Shown here one piece after another: positions 32,650-44,120 of a stretch of 64,000 nt of DNA; position 1 is the stretch's first letter; each line of letters starts with the position of its first letter. The notes under the pieces are model-generated. The model had not been told where the DNA came from. It made no database searches and saw nothing but the letters and a program-made list of their open reading frames with translations. Source of the DNA: Cryoendolithus antarcticus (Eukaryota > Ascomycota > Dothideomycetes > Cladosporiales > Cladosporiaceae); assembly GCA_002077065.1 (NCBI GenBank), contig NAJO01000021.1:62001-126000 (forward strand), in the 5' to 3' direction. The position numbers and the translations under genes were made by a program.

Positions 32650-34430
32650 TCAAGCGTCCATGCTGGTAGGCCTGTACATGATGGTTGTGAGGAACTGCCA
32701 AACCACACAAAGTCAGCTCACTATTCTCAATTTATACCCAATACCAACCCAGTACTGACCTTCCGCTTATATCTCGTCGTCCCACTCGTAGCCAACACCC
32801 CACTCTTGATCGAGCTAGTAGCCAGATGATTGAGCACAGTGTGATTCGGCATGATTAGCACCGACGCGTCGTCCTTGTGCGGCGTGGTGCCGTTCAGGAT
32901 CGACTTGCCCAAGAAGCCTGGCAGACTCGGCGGCTGAGGGAGGGTCTTCACAACGCTGTCGCAGCGACGGTAGCCTTCGGACTTGCGATCGTTGTAGGTG
33001 TCGAGGTCAACGAGGAATTGTGGGATGGCTTGAGTGTAGGTCGTAGGCGGAATGATGGCCTTTGGGAGAGGAACGCCTTTGGATGCGGAGCGCGAAGACT
33101 TGACGGAGGAGGTGCTGTGGGCGGCTGTCCCGGAGATGGGGATGGCGGCGCTAGGCTGCTTGTCGGTGGTGTGTTTGGCGCTGTCAGAGGGACGAGCAAT
33201 AGTGCGGATGTCGAGAGGCTTGACGTTGTCGGCAGTACCTGGCGACTGGCCAACAGCAGCAGCGGTGCCAGGCAGAGGCTGCTTCTCCGCCGTTGCAGAA
33301 GGTGGGGCAGAGTCTCCAGGCAATGGCGCGACAACCTCGATGTAGTTGACTAGAATGTTGGTGAAGTCGACAGTCGTGGGCATATCGTTCGAAGTCATCA
33401 TATCCCCATCCACCAGAAACTTGATATGATGCGTCCCCGGCTTCAGCCCAATCACCGCGCTGAACACGCCAGGCTTCTCCTTGCTCCTCGTCAACTTGAA
33501 CTTGCGCTCCCAGCTGACGAAGGTGCCCGTGACGAAGATCTTGTCGCCTGGCCCACGCCACTCGACCTTGGTAGGCACCTTGGGCACATCCACCGCCTCG
33601 GCAGTAGTGTATGCCTCATTGTCCAGTGCATCTTCATCATCAACAGTGTTAGCGCTGAGGACGCTGGTGCGACGTGGCAGACCCTCGAGCTCGCCCTCGA
33701 CAGGCGAAACGAGGTCTTGTGGGGAAATGATGGGGGATCCCGGGACGTGACCCTCTTCATCTATCGGCAGCGGCAGTCTAGGCGGTCTGCTGAAGTCTGA
33801 AGGCGGTAGTCCGTAGGGTGATCCGATGCTGTTCGGATCTGGTGCGGGGTAGGTGTTGTCGAGGCTTGTGCGGCGAAAGGTGGGAACTGAGGGCACGTCC
33901 ACTGGGTGAGCGGAGGGCGAGTCGGAGGGGAAGTCGGGGCTCTGCACCGCAGTGATGGTAGGGTCGGTGGAAGAAGGGCGTGGTGAGGTGGCGGTGGTGG
34001 GTAGGGCAGTGGGGCGCCCATGAGCGGCATCCTTGGACTGAGAGGAACCCATTGTGTGTTGTGAGTCGTGGAGCTGACTGATGGCCGAGTCGTTCGGCGT
34101 GAGGGTTGCGTTGCCGCCGCCGGGGGTCAGCGGCCGCGTGCTGTAAGCAGCGGTCGTGGATTGTAGGTTGTGCGACGATGCCGGGCTGATGGTGGGGATG
34201 GCCGTCGCATGCGCGCGGGAGGGTTGTGTGGTGTGTGATGCTGATGTGGTGGTGGATATGAGTGAACTCGTAGGGAGCGGCGGCGGGGTGTTGCTGCTCG
34301 CATGTGATGCCGACGCCGAACTCAAGCTGTGTGCACTCTCTTTCTTCCGCGCATGCCGCGCGACAGCAGGACTTCCCGTTGCAGCAGTGCGGTGGTCCTT
34401 GTCCTTCTCTTTGCTCTCCGAGTTGCCCAT
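32650..34430 (-). CDS. SNF1/AMPK complex beta subunit (Gal83/Sip-type)
   Basis: 571 residues from two exons (34430-32760 and 32694-32650; 65-nt intron GTCAGT...GGCAG, phase 0). The beta subunit scaffolds the SNF1 kinase and directs its location, controlling glucose derepression. The chosen ATG at 34430 gives MGNSESK, a good N-myristoylation signal. A long Ser/Thr/Pro-rich region follows, then a CBM48 glycogen-binding domain (about 284-367: TKVEWRGPGDKIFVTGTFVSWERKF, HHIKFLVDGDM in pieces), then the C-terminal ASC domain (from IPQFLVDLD, with LPGFLGKSILN, VLIMPNHTVLNHLATSSIKSGVLATS in pieces and TRYKRK). The 15-codon last exon supplies FLTTIMYRPTSMDA, the terminal strand that pairs with alpha and gamma subunits. 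A second Met-Gly motif, MGSSQSK, lies at residue 127 (34052), which may be an alternative start. Confidence 0.92.
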
Positions 34431-34952
34431 CGCCTTGATCCCCTCCTGCCGCACACAATATGCCTCGAGTCCCTCGTGCCTGCCAATCAACACAACCCCG
34501 CCAACAAAATCTCACCCCAATGCCGATCTCGGCCCGTGTGAAGGCAAGTGCGCGCTATGAATAGAAGCCAGTCCTTCCCTCCCAATGCCACGGACTCGCA
34601 ACAAACAAAGCACAATCCAGTGTGACCAGCAGTTCACCAAACACTTCGTACAATCAACAGGAAAGCGAATCAGCAGCGGTGCCTTGGACCTTTGTACGAC
34701 CCTCGCCTGCCCGTGCCGTGAGCCCTGCAAGCACATGTGAGAGGCGGAGATCCTGCCCTGTGATTGGAGTGACTCGCCACGGTAGCATGCATCTCGCTTG
34801 ATGCGGCGAACTGCTCGGAGTGTGCCGACTCCTCCAATGCACGACATCTGTGACATGCTGTTCGCTTGCTAGCATATTGGCACCGGCACGCGACTGGGTG
34901 GTGTCGAGGAGGGATTGCAGCGCGTTGCTTGATGTGGGTGGCAACCTCGACC
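34431..34952. other. Intergenic, divergent
   Basis: Promoter space shared by the SNF1 beta gene (minus) and the small membrane protein (plus). Nothing else supported. Confidence 0.5.
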
Positions 34953-35518
34953 ATGAACATCTACCTCGACTGGACGGTGACTGCACTGTGGTGGATCTGC
35001 TACCCGGTTGCCGTCGTTGTATACTACCTGGCAATCATTCTTTTCGCACTGGCAAGCTTCCTCTGGAGACCCTTGGCATTCCTCCTCCAACCTGTAGTAT
35101 ACCTCGCACGCGCCATTGTAGCCGTTCTCGCTATTCCAATTCAACTGCTTGTCAAGCTCGAGGTGAGTCGGAACTCGACATACAGTTCTCACGTGTCTCG
35201 GGTGCTGACATATTGTAGCCACTCTACAACTATCTCGGCATCGCAGCTCTGATCGGCATCGTTGGAGGACTCGGCCTTGCATACGTCTACAAGACCACTC
35301 ATCGTCTGCTACGACTCGATGATCGCGACGTACGCCCGAATCGCGATGCAAAGCAATATCGTCAAATCAAGGCGAAGCAGAAAGCCACAATTGATCAACC
35401 GATCATGTCACCATCCTACCTGAGTCCATCCGACAGTGTTCATAGTCGAGTGAGCAAGGGCCGCTCTCGTATTTTACTGAGCACAGCGATCATGGAAGAA
35501 GTAGACTCGGACTACTGA
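34953..35518 (+). CDS. Hypothetical small membrane protein
   Basis: 169 residues from two exons (34953-35162 and 35219-35518; 56-nt intron GTGAGT...TTGTAG, phase 0). Start MNIYLDWTVTALWWICY at 34953 has A at -3. Exon 1 is almost entirely hydrophobic (YPVAVVVYYLAIILFALASF, PLAFLLQPVVYLARAIVAVLAIPIQLLVK), with proline breaks suggesting two spans or hairpins. Exon 2 opens with PLYNYLGIAALIGIVGGLGLAYVYK, a third span, then a basic cytosolic tail (RLLRLDDRDVRPNRDAKQYRQ) and a Ser-rich end finishing EEVDSDY. The pattern resembles small ER or nuclear-envelope proteins common in Pezizomycotina, but I do not recognise a named family. Its stop lies 16 bp from that of the P450 gene on the other strand. 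Confidence 0.75.
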
Positions 35519-35534
35519 TCCAAGTGCTACTGAT

Positions 35535-37336
35535 CTATGGCATTTGCCGCCGCTTCACCCAAACGCGAGTTGGACTACTCGTGTTGTACACGCCAGTGGC
35601 TTTCTTATGCTTTGGCATCTTCCACTCGCCACCACCGACAGCGTCAACATCCCACATTGCGATGATGGCTGCGACAAACATCATGCACTCCTTGTAGGCG
35701 AACTGTCGACCTTTGCACATGTGGCCACCGCCGCCTGGAGTACGAAGTCAGTACTGCGATAACGAGAAACGTGGGGAGCTCAGAAATGCGACTTACCATA
35801 AGGTCTCATACTTCCGAAATCAGCACCCACCGCCTTGCCATCCTCATCGTACTTCACATGCCGGTCCGGCTTCCAAACATCCGGGTGCTCAAAAACATTC
35901 GGATCAGTGTTATGCAGGTCATGTGCAACATGCGCAAACTCGCCCTTGCGCAGCAGCCAAGTCTGCGCTTCCTTGTCCCGCGGCGCGAGCACGAAGTCCT
36001 CCTTCACGATCTTGAGACTCCAGCTTGCTGTGTCAACGCGGAGGCACTCGATGTAGCAGCTCTTCAGCAGTGGGCAGCTAGAGCAGATCCCCTCGACGTC
36101 AAGAACTTCCAGTCGCGGTAGTTCTGGCATGCCGAAGTCCGATGTAGATTGCGCGGGACGAGCGTACGGCGCGATTTCCTCTCGCAATAGCTTTTGTAGG
36201 GCTTTGTCGGCATATACCCGCTCCAACATCCAGAAAACCAGCGAATTCGAATTCGCATTCGCCGCCCACATTAGCGCCAATTCCGTCGCCGCTCTCGCCC
36301 TCATACTGATACCATACTTCCTGTACAACTCCAGTCGTCCCTTGACCACAGGTCCCACGTCATCTAGCTCCCTCCACTCTGCTCCCGCATCCTTTCCATC
36401 GCCATGCTTGTCAACAGCCCGCTCAAACACCTCCAACGAGTCCAGCATTCGCTTCCTCGCCAGATGCGCCCTCGTCAATGGCGGAATGGGCAGCCATCTC
36501 GGCAGCCCAGTGGCAAGTAGTAAGAAGCCTCGATCCATCTCATACAGATCCTTCCAGAACTCTGGGAAATTACTAACAAAATCACTCCCGATGATACTTG
36601 CGTTTGCAGCTCTGGCACACCAATCCCTCACCAGCTCCAGTAAGTCAACTTCCACGACCCCCTCACCACTCTCGTCCCGCTTGACCTCAGCATTGGCGAA
36701 CCGCTCCCAAAGCGTCTGATCAACCTGACTCTCATTTCCCGTCACAAACTCCCCAATCATAGTCTTAGCCCTCTCCGCCGTCCTCCCGACCATCTCACCC
36801 AACGGCTCCCGGGAAGAGAAATTGACATACAACGCATTTAGCGGCGCGAGGAAGGCATCATAACCCTCGCTCTCGGCTACCACTGGCCAGCCAAAGACAC
36901 GTCCCATGAGCGATTTGAACACCGTTTCCGCCTCAGCGTTCGCATTCGGCTGGTTCAGCATCGAAGTCGCCAGCGCAGGCGCGAAGATGATGTTATGCAC
37001 TGTGCCGCCGAAGTTCAGCGAGTATGCGCCTTGGCCGCGGTAGATGTCTCTGAGATTGCGCGTGAAGGCCGCGGCGTCGTAGGCCATATTGGGAAGATGG
37101 CCGAGGAGGGGGACGAAGTAGGAGACTGCTGGGATGGGGATCGGGGAGCCATTGGAAGGTCTTGATGGGCTGGTTGAGCGGGAGCTGAGGTAGCGGGTGG
37201 ACGCTAGGGATAGCAGCAGGAGGGCGACGATCAGCAGGATAGGATGCGCGGTGAGGTAGCTGGGGGTGTTGTTGAGGAGAGCTGTGAGGAGGGAAGGACT
37301 CGAGGTTGGAGGGGAGAGTAGTGTGTCGTTGTTCAT
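35535..37336 (-). CDS. Cytochrome P450, CYP7/CYP8-like I-helix
   Basis: 579 residues from two exons (37336-35797 and 35734-35535; 62-nt intron GTAAGT...CTCCAG, phase 1). An N-terminal membrane anchor (HPILLIVALLLLSLASTRYL) precedes the catalytic domain (PAVSYFVPLLGHLPNM). The I-helix reads MWAANANSNSLVFWMLERVY: the oxygen-activating Thr of the usual AGxxT is absent, and the WxxxxANxxxxxFW pattern is like CYP7 and prostacyclin-synthase (CYP8) enzymes. The K-helix ExxR is YIECLRVD. The haem loop is restored by splicing: MRPYGGGGHMCKGRQFA, with the Cys ligand. A KHKKATGVYN end closes the protein. Likely an ER-bound monooxygenase or isomerase of a sterol, oxylipin or other lipophilic substrate. 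No other pathway gene adjoins. Confidence 0.9.
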
Positions 37337-38197
37337 TGTAAATCTGTCTCGTTGGCCTGTCGGAGGTCCCGGGATTGCAGTGGTTGTCGGGTGAGGTCTT
37401 CAACCCAAAATGCCCCGGTTCTGTCGTGGTAATCGTATCGCCACTGTGGCGTTTCGTGACCGAAGAATTATTGTGCGCATGGGATGACTAGGCTCCCATC
37501 TCTACCTTATGTTTGCCTGCAACAGTGTATGGGTGAGAAACAACGGTGACCAGGTCCTCGGTCGTGACGACGCTCGAGTCCTCGCGAAAGGTGGACGGGA
37601 TCCAGGGTCTGTTGCATCTGTCGTTGGTATGCTTCACGGCTTAGCGAATCTCTGCATTCGACTTTGAAGCTTCGTCAGTGGTGAAGACTGGCAGTTGACT
37701 TGGCCTGCTCTGTCGCGAGCTGCCCAGCCGCAATATCAGGGGCCATGGAAATTGGGGCCGAATCCTTCGACGTGAAGCGGGTCCAAAATGTTGATCATGT
37801 TCTTGGCATGCCGTCGTTGTGTGAGACGCATGTAAGTGAGGGAAAGAATTACTTTCTTGCGAGCGCTTTTTGATCATGTTGCCATGAGACAGATGGGATC
37901 AGGGAGCGGTAGTTGGCACGACCTCACGACAATGCGAGAGTAGAGTGCAAGAGCGAATCGAAGCGTATCCCAATTGAGAGAGTGCGAGCTAACTTATGTT
38001 TCCTACGCTGCAGCCCTCGCTACAAACTCCAGAACGCCTCGCGGGAATCGTCGAGCATCATTGTACATGTCAATCAGTCCCTTGGCTCATCCTAGATCTC
38101 CCCTCTCATATTCCCATGGTACACTGCCTCAGCTGCTCGCTCTCCGACCGTCTCCACTTCCCACTCCCCACTCCCCACCTTCCCATCCCCCGCAACA
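37337..38197. other. Intergenic
   Basis: P450 promoter and 3' flank of the next minus gene; the right end (38148-38190) is a C/T-rich tract. No gene supported. Confidence 0.5.
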
Positions 38198-38840
38198 CTA
38201 GCTCCACGGCCGCAGCCCCACCATTCCGACGCCAAATTGCCCTCCTACACCCGCGCCTATCGCCGTTCCACGAAAACTGTTCGTCAACCGCATCTCCTGA
38301 TACTGTGCATATCGCTCCTCGACTTCTTCCTCGGTCCAATCTTTTTGCGGCTCCGTGCCAACGTACCTCCCCTCATGGTCGTGTCGGTGGTGCCGTAGGT
38401 ACTCGCCGCGGGGCATCTTGACGGCTTTGTATTTTGTTGCGTCGGGGGGAGTGGATATGCGCGTGGAGAGGCGGCGGATGAAGGAGCGAGGTGCGGGGCT
38501 TGGGGAAGTGTGAGTCTGTGGTCTCGAGGTGCGATCACAACGTTGGTTTGGTAGGCGTGCGGACTTACCGATCAGGCAACGGATCATCGAAACTTGCCCT
38601 CCTGCTCTTGGGCGTTATGCGCACAGTAATAATAATGATGTCGTGCTCGCTCAGTGCATCTGCCGAGCCTTTCGTCGGCGCTGTCACACTTCGCTCCAGA
38701 GCTACCGGATCTGCTGGATTCGGAGGCGATGTGCCGGGCGAAGAGGTCGTGGAACCGCGGCGATTGGGATCGTAGAGATAGTCGCCGGCTATGGCGTTGG
38801 CGTAGCCGGCTCGCGATGCGAAGAGCGAGGGCGCGAACAT
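38198..38840 (-). CDS. Hypothetical protein, tandem paralogue A
   Basis: 198 residues from two exons (38840-38569 and 38522-38198; 46-nt intron GTAAGT...CTCGAG, phase 2). Exon 1 encodes MFAPSLFASRAGYANAIAG, a Ser/Pro-rich stretch, and SEHDIIIITVRITPKS. Exon 2 carries the distinctive block MPRGEYLRHHRHDHEGRY, VGTEPQKDWTEEEVEERYAQYQ, and ends with a Gly-rich GAGVGGQFGVGMVGLRPWS. The gene about 500 bp upstream (39346-39867) has the same block, a similar exon-1 strand and an intron in the same phase, so the two are paralogues. I do not recognise the family. The His/Arg-rich patch could bind nucleic acid or metal, but that is a guess. The acceptor context (CTCGAG) is weak, so the exon 2 start may differ by a few codons. 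Confidence 0.65.
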
Positions 38841-39345
38841 GATGCTGGGTTGGCATGCGCCGATTGTTAGTTGGCTTGGTATGAGACGAGTGCTGGGATC
38901 GCGAGACGATCGGAGACACCAATGGACAATTGCACAGCGTAGCAGTATGGTGATATACTTATACACTCCGTCAATCTAATCGCAGAAGGAGCGGTATAAC
39001 CACAAACAGCCTCACGACCATACGCATGACAAAAGTACCCTACATTCCACAAAAGCCTCGGGTGACGTCGGCACTCCCAGCAAGGTCGAGATCGCACCGC
39101 ACACAAAGCTTGCGATAGCTTCGAAACGATACAGAGGTACATGCAGCTCCGCACATGTTCTTGTCTTAGCTCATTGCCAAATGCGGGTAGTCCTCACGTG
39201 CTTGTTTTCTTGGCTGCGAGGGTTTGAGGCTAAATAGAGTTGACGGAGGGCAGGTTTGGGAGATGCCGAACGAGGGAGCGTTTGCTTGATAGAGACGATG
39301 TTGTGGAAGAGGGTGCAGGATGGAGTCAATCCGTCGATTCCGTGA
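38841..39345. other. Intergenic between paralogues
   Basis: Promoter of paralogue A and 3' flank of paralogue B. No gene seen. Confidence 0.5.
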
Positions 39346-39867
39346 CTATGATGTCGCTACCTGACTCGAGGGCTGCTGATACCGTCCATACCGCTCTTCG
39401 AGCATGGCACTCGTCCACCATCGCTGCGGCTCGCTTCCTGCGTACTCGCCGTACACATCGCGTCGGTGGTGTTGGTCGTACTCGTGTCTAGGCATCCGGA
39501 GTGCTTGGATCTTATAGGGCTTGTCTTGCGAACATCCGAGACGCGTGCTGACCCTCGCGACAAAGTTGTGCGTTGGTGGACTGAGTAGCCGTCAGTACTC
39601 CTTGCACTCAAGGAAACAGCGACATGCATACCGCTGTGGTAGATCTGCAGCACTGCCATCTACAACTTCTGACCCATCATAGATCCTGATCGTGACCAGT
39701 AGTATCTCGTCTGGATGTCCCTTCCACAGCAGTGAATTCTCGTAAAAGACACCGTTTGTGAGCGGAGCGGAGTAGGTGCCGATAGTCTGTGAAGGTGGCA
39801 GCATAGTGGTAGAGTAGGTGTGAGTAGCGCCCATGCCCTCACCGAGCTTGACGAGTGAGTCGAACAT
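39346..39867 (-). CDS. Hypothetical protein, tandem paralogue B
   Basis: 156 residues from two exons (39867-39632 and 39580-39346; 51-nt intron GTATGC...ACTCAG with a TACTGAC branch point, phase 2). Exon 1 gives MFDSLVKLGEGMGATHTY and later HPDEILLVTIRIYDGS, comparable to the SEHDIIIITVRI strand of paralogue A. Exon 2 gives MPRHEYDQHHRRDVYGEY, AGSEPQRWWTSAMLEERYGRYQ, then stops soon after (SSQVATS), lacking the Gly-rich tail of A. Shared residues in the block are MPR-EY--HHR-D--G-Y-G-EP---W----EERY--YQ. Same strand, adjacent, same intron phase: a tandem duplication with strong divergence. Function unknown; neither copy has a signal peptide or membrane span. Confidence 0.65.
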
Positions 39868-40481
39868 GGCTTTATCGCAATGTTTTGGGGGAGTGGAGGC
39901 TTGCGGTGGCTTGTTGAAGACTGCGTAGAGCTTCGGAGTTGACTATATCAATGACAGTATCAGGAGTCCCCGGGTCCTGTCGATGAAACCCGCTCGTCGC
40001 TTTTGTACCCGTCCATGGCGACGGACGGACATCGCAGGCTTCGCCGTTACTAGCAAAGACCGTCCGCACTGATTGCACTAATACCGACTATGACTTATCG
40101 ACCTGTGCGACGTGGTCATATGGTACAGCCCCGTTGTACACAGACGGTGTCTTTGTCAGCGCTCTTGAGTGCCCAGGCGGCGCTGTCCCAATGCGGTAAT
40201 TACCCGGTTGGAATCCGGTAGTCCCTTCGTAGACACCGTCTGCTGGTGACGGGAACAACGGACTTGCTGGTCTTGGACTCAAGTTGCGCTGCTAATGGCG
40301 CAACTCGATTGCTGGAGAAGACGAGCCTTTGTCCGCATAAGTCCGTTCTACTCGTCTTGTGTGGTGTCTGCTGATGCATCTCCACCGTGATCCCCATACA
40401 GGGCCCATCACTATCGACGACTGCTCCGCCAGCAGGCACTTCGAGCATAGCCAACACATGCAACATGCGTCTCTCTCATGC
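39868..40481. other. Intergenic
   Basis: Between paralogue B start and the Zn2Cys6 gene stop. Short minus frames occur (40088-40282, 40200-40466) with faint likeness to paralogue exon 1, too weak to call a third copy. Confidence 0.45.
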
Positions 40482-42754
40482 CTAGAAAGTCTGCTGTCCA
40501 AATTGTGCTTGTCCAAGATCCGGCAAGGCCTGGTAATCTCTGATCATCTGATCCCAGAACGCCCAATCATCCGCCGAGCCCGCATTGTAGTCGGCGTTCA
40601 TGTCGAAGTCCATAGTACCGGCATACGATTCAAGTGCGTTGCTCACGCCCGGCGATACTAGATCTGATGGCGATGTGATCGTACTGCTGTCAGTCAACGA
40701 AGGCGTCGCAGCCGCGTCCTTCGCTGCTCGCGCTATGGCTTTGCTTTGTCGAATCGTGCGCAGTGTCGTGATGAAGTTGGGCTCAATGAAGCGATCAGTT
40801 GGCGGACTGGCTTCGAAAGCCTTCAGTGTGACTCGCCCCACTGCCTCAGGAAGAGCGCGATCCTGTTCAACGAGCTCCGTGTGGTGAGTATAGGTGGCCT
40901 CGATCCTAGTCCAAGCTGCATTGACGTCCCCAGGCGAAAGTGCCCCGTTATTCTTTCGCAAGCTCGCCAGCAGGAAGATGAGTGAGTCCCAGCTACCCCA
41001 CACGAAGAAAGAGCGCATATGCCAAGCAAAGCGGCGGAGGCTCGTATTGGAGGATGCTGCTGCATCAGTGTCCATGATCTTCAGTGCGAGCTCCCACGCT
41101 CTCTTGCGCTCTGCTTCGGGCAGAGCGTTCGCTCGGTCTTGCGCAAGCCGAATGCGCAGGCGCATGGCGGCGATAGCAGACCGAGCGCTGCAAATAGTCA
41201 AGAAGTGCAGGGGATCGACGACATCGCAGTAGCGGAGATATGTCTCCTCGACTACGCCGGTATTAGCTTCACATGCATGATTGTCATAGCAATATCCTGG
41301 GAAATTCAACTACCTTCGCTTTCGACCACGTCAATGCTGCGATCGAATTCTTCGATATTCGGAGTCTCCGTCGCGTCGCCGTCCATCATCAATTTCCCTT
41401 GCTTCGCGAAGAATCTGCCAATATGTGACCGGGCCCGACAGTAGATCATCTCGGTAGCACCCTTCTGCTCCTCCGCCGGCTTGGACATACCCGGCCATAG
41501 CTGAGCATCATTCGTGTTGATGGGTGATTGCGTGTCGAAATTGGGAGGCAGGCCCATACCGACGCCGGCATGATGTGAGGCCTTGCCATCTAAAGGTATG
41601 ATCTGAAACGCCAGTCTGCGCCTCATCTGTACGTCGAAGGGTGGTAGACCTTGCTTCTCTCCGTCGCGATGAAGTCCTAGTCTCGTCGAGATGCGTGCAG
41701 CAACCCCAGTGAGGATCCAGTACGTCTGCGGGTCATACACATTACCGAGTGGCATGAGAAGCAGTACCAGGGCCTGCAACACCATGAATTCAGTCGTTTT
41801 CAGGAACTTTACGTTCACCAGCGACTGCCAGCTTGCAAAGTGATACTTCTGCATCACCGCAGCTCTGTCCAGTGATGGTCCGAAGATCTGAGTGCATTCG
41901 AATTCTGTCAGGGCGTAGGCAGCAAAGTGACAGACGGCGAAGAAGACGCAAGACTCGGCCTTCCCATCAATGTCCGCTGGCCGCGAAACGGCTGTTTGAA
42001 AGATCGCAGTGAGCGCAGGGATGTGCAGAATCTTTGTCAGAGGTTCCACCCGCTCCAGATGGGTCCGAAGCAGGCTCATGGCTTCTGTGTGATTCGGATA
42101 CATGTGTAATAATGACTGTCGTGGGCTCATCAAGGCTCCAGTGAGCGGGTCTAAGGCAAGTGGTGCTGCGGAGCGCACGATCGAGTAGTCTCTGTCAGCC
42201 TCGTCGTCAGAGAGTCGCTGCCAATCGTCGCCGTCGCCGATATCAAGATCACGGAGGAAATGGCTGTCCACATAACGAGTTCGTCCAGGCTTCCCGGTCA
42301 GCAGTTTACCTGATTTGACAAACTGTAACACATCGCGTTGCATATCAACCTTCCTGGCAGGCTTGTCGTTGCCGTCCGTCTTGGATTGACGATCATCATC
42401 TGGATCATGGTCATCGTCTGATGCACCAGCATGGTCGTGAGTATCTCCCTGAGACTTGGCAGCGTCCGCTCCGTGAAGAGGCTCAAAGGGGATCTTATGC
42501 TTCTTGAGTAAAGTCTCGTATTGGCGAAGTCGTTGCAGCAGCTCGCGCTCAGGAAACCTGCGACGCCGCTGCCTTGGTCCCAGAGTATTGACTGGCACAC
42601 ACTGTGCTCCAGAGCGCTTACAACTACCACACGATGGTGTTGCGCGGTCACATTTGATCTTGCGCTGTTGGCATAGTACACACGCGAGGATCTTCTTGAC
42701 GGCGGCCTTACTAGTTTCGCCTTCCGCTAGACTTTCGGGTGTGACGGTGGACAT
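40482..42754 (-). CDS. Zn(II)2Cys6 fungal-specific transcription factor
   Basis: 736 residues from two exons (42754-41314 and 41251-40482; 62-nt intron GTAGTT...GCGTAG, phase 1). The ATG at 42754 (MSTVTPESLAEGETSK) is the first real ATG of the frame; the open frame above it starts with CTG. The zinc cluster is CVLCQQRKIKCDRATPSCGSC plus KRSGAQC, near residues 25-52, followed by a basic linker and a coiled coil (RELLQRLRQYETLLKKHK). An acidic, His-rich low-complexity stretch separates it from the fungal_trans (PF04082) middle homology region, with YPNHTEAMSLLRTHLERVEPLTKILHIPAL and LGLHRDGEKQGLPPFDVQMRRRL in pieces. The C-terminal third is acidic with no known domain. A nuclear DNA-binding regulator; targets unknown. 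Nearest neighbours are the unknown paralogues and a 7TM-RGS gene. Confidence 0.92.
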
Positions 42755-44120
42755 TGTGAAAGGCTGGAGGGAAGGCAATGTCGTCGTGCACACCGTTGGT
42801 CTCTGAAAACTGCGCACCAGACCAAGGCAAATCAGTGAGATAGAGACATGGAGGACTGCACGTTACATGGCTTGACAGTGGGGGGATGGAAGGGACGCAG
42901 CAGGTGCGGGTGATAGGAATGCCCGAGAACCCGAATCCGAGATGCATGTTGACAACTATGTCATACATGTGCCATCGCTCTGGCTCAATTCTCTCGGAGT
43001 CATTGTTTGACGTCTGAGCCAGTCGACGATTCCCAAAAGGCTCGCAGGAAGCTCAGAATCTGCCCATGACGCGAAAGTCATTCACGCCGAAAAGGCCAAG
43101 AAGCTGGGCCGTGGAAATGCGGCGAGATATGCAAGATGCCGTAGCCACTGATCGTTCGGCAGCGCACTGCTGCAGGTTCCAGGAGAGGGTACTAGCCTAC
43201 GAGGGAAGCCGATAGACTAGTAAGTCGCAATACCTACGGACTCGCTCGCATGTCCGCGTGGAGTAGGCGTTGTCGTAAGCACTTCAACGCTAAGTGCGCA
43301 AAAGAAACGGCTGCGCTGGAGACGCCGTTGACTCGGTCCGTGGCCCGCCATGCACATGCATCGACATCGAGACCCCGGACCCCTCTTTTCACGCACCTCG
43401 AACAGCGCCACCGATTTAGCCAGAGCCTGGGATGTGCTTTCTGGAAGTATGCCTGGGAATTGCAATGGAATTCGATCGTGTCTCGATGTAAGCCCTTGCA
43501 GCGCGTGCAGTGCGACATGACTGACGTTGGCGGCTGGAATGACAAAGAGACTGCTTCCGATTTACCATCACGCGGACTTCACCCCGAGAGCCTAAGCTAC
43601 TCCGTGACGAAGGCTGATCTTGGTTCGAAAGGAGACATTGCATGGCAGAGTGCGATAGCCTACTATTTGTCAATGCTCCCAACATTGAGATCTGACGGCT
43701 ACCGAGTAATCGTTTCTCTGCGCCGGGGCGCCGGGTTCCTCCTGCAGGATATCCATGAACGTGGCTTGACAGCCTCAACCCACTTCCACCACGTTGTATC
43801 CACGATTCAGTGGTTTGGACCGCGGGTAGGCCCCGCCCTCCTAAGTGCCGGCTCGCTTCTTGTGCTGCGATGGCGTCTGCATCAGTGCGCCCGCTGCTTT
43901 TCCTGGAGAGAGTTCCGATGCCCAACATCTCGATGTCTCTCGTATATTTTGGTCATGGCAGCGCCTCTGAAGTCTCGATGACCCGCACGTGCGCCGCGGT
44001 TCCTCTTACCTCGTAACAGCATAGTTCGTGTCTCACGCTCTCCCTCTCTCTTGTGTCCTCGTGCCTCTCGTCGCGCCTCAGAGCTGACCTCTTCTCACCA
44101 CTGAAACAACTCTTGCGAAG
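42755..44120. other. Intergenic, divergent, 1.4 kb
   Basis: Promoter region between the Zn2Cys6 gene (minus) and the 7TM-RGS gene (plus). A 243-codon plus frame (43250-43981) exists but looks non-coding. Long divergent promoters fit regulated signalling genes. Confidence 0.5.

Noticed and set aside
40088..40466. Possible third member of the tandem paralogue family
   Set aside because: Only a faint exon-1 likeness (IGTxxP, GVYxE) and no MPR-EY-HHR block nearby.
15903..42754. One large secondary-metabolite cluster (acyltransferase, MFS, P450, Zn2Cys6)
   Set aside because: Housekeeping genes (FAP7, HAM1, eS1, PEX3, SNF1 beta) interrupt it and no backbone synthase is present.
43250..43981. 243-codon plus-strand frame between the regulator and the 7TM-RGS gene
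   Set aside because: Longest intergenic frame, but composition is erratic (Cys/Arg/His-rich), with no domain; more likely promoter DNA open by chance.
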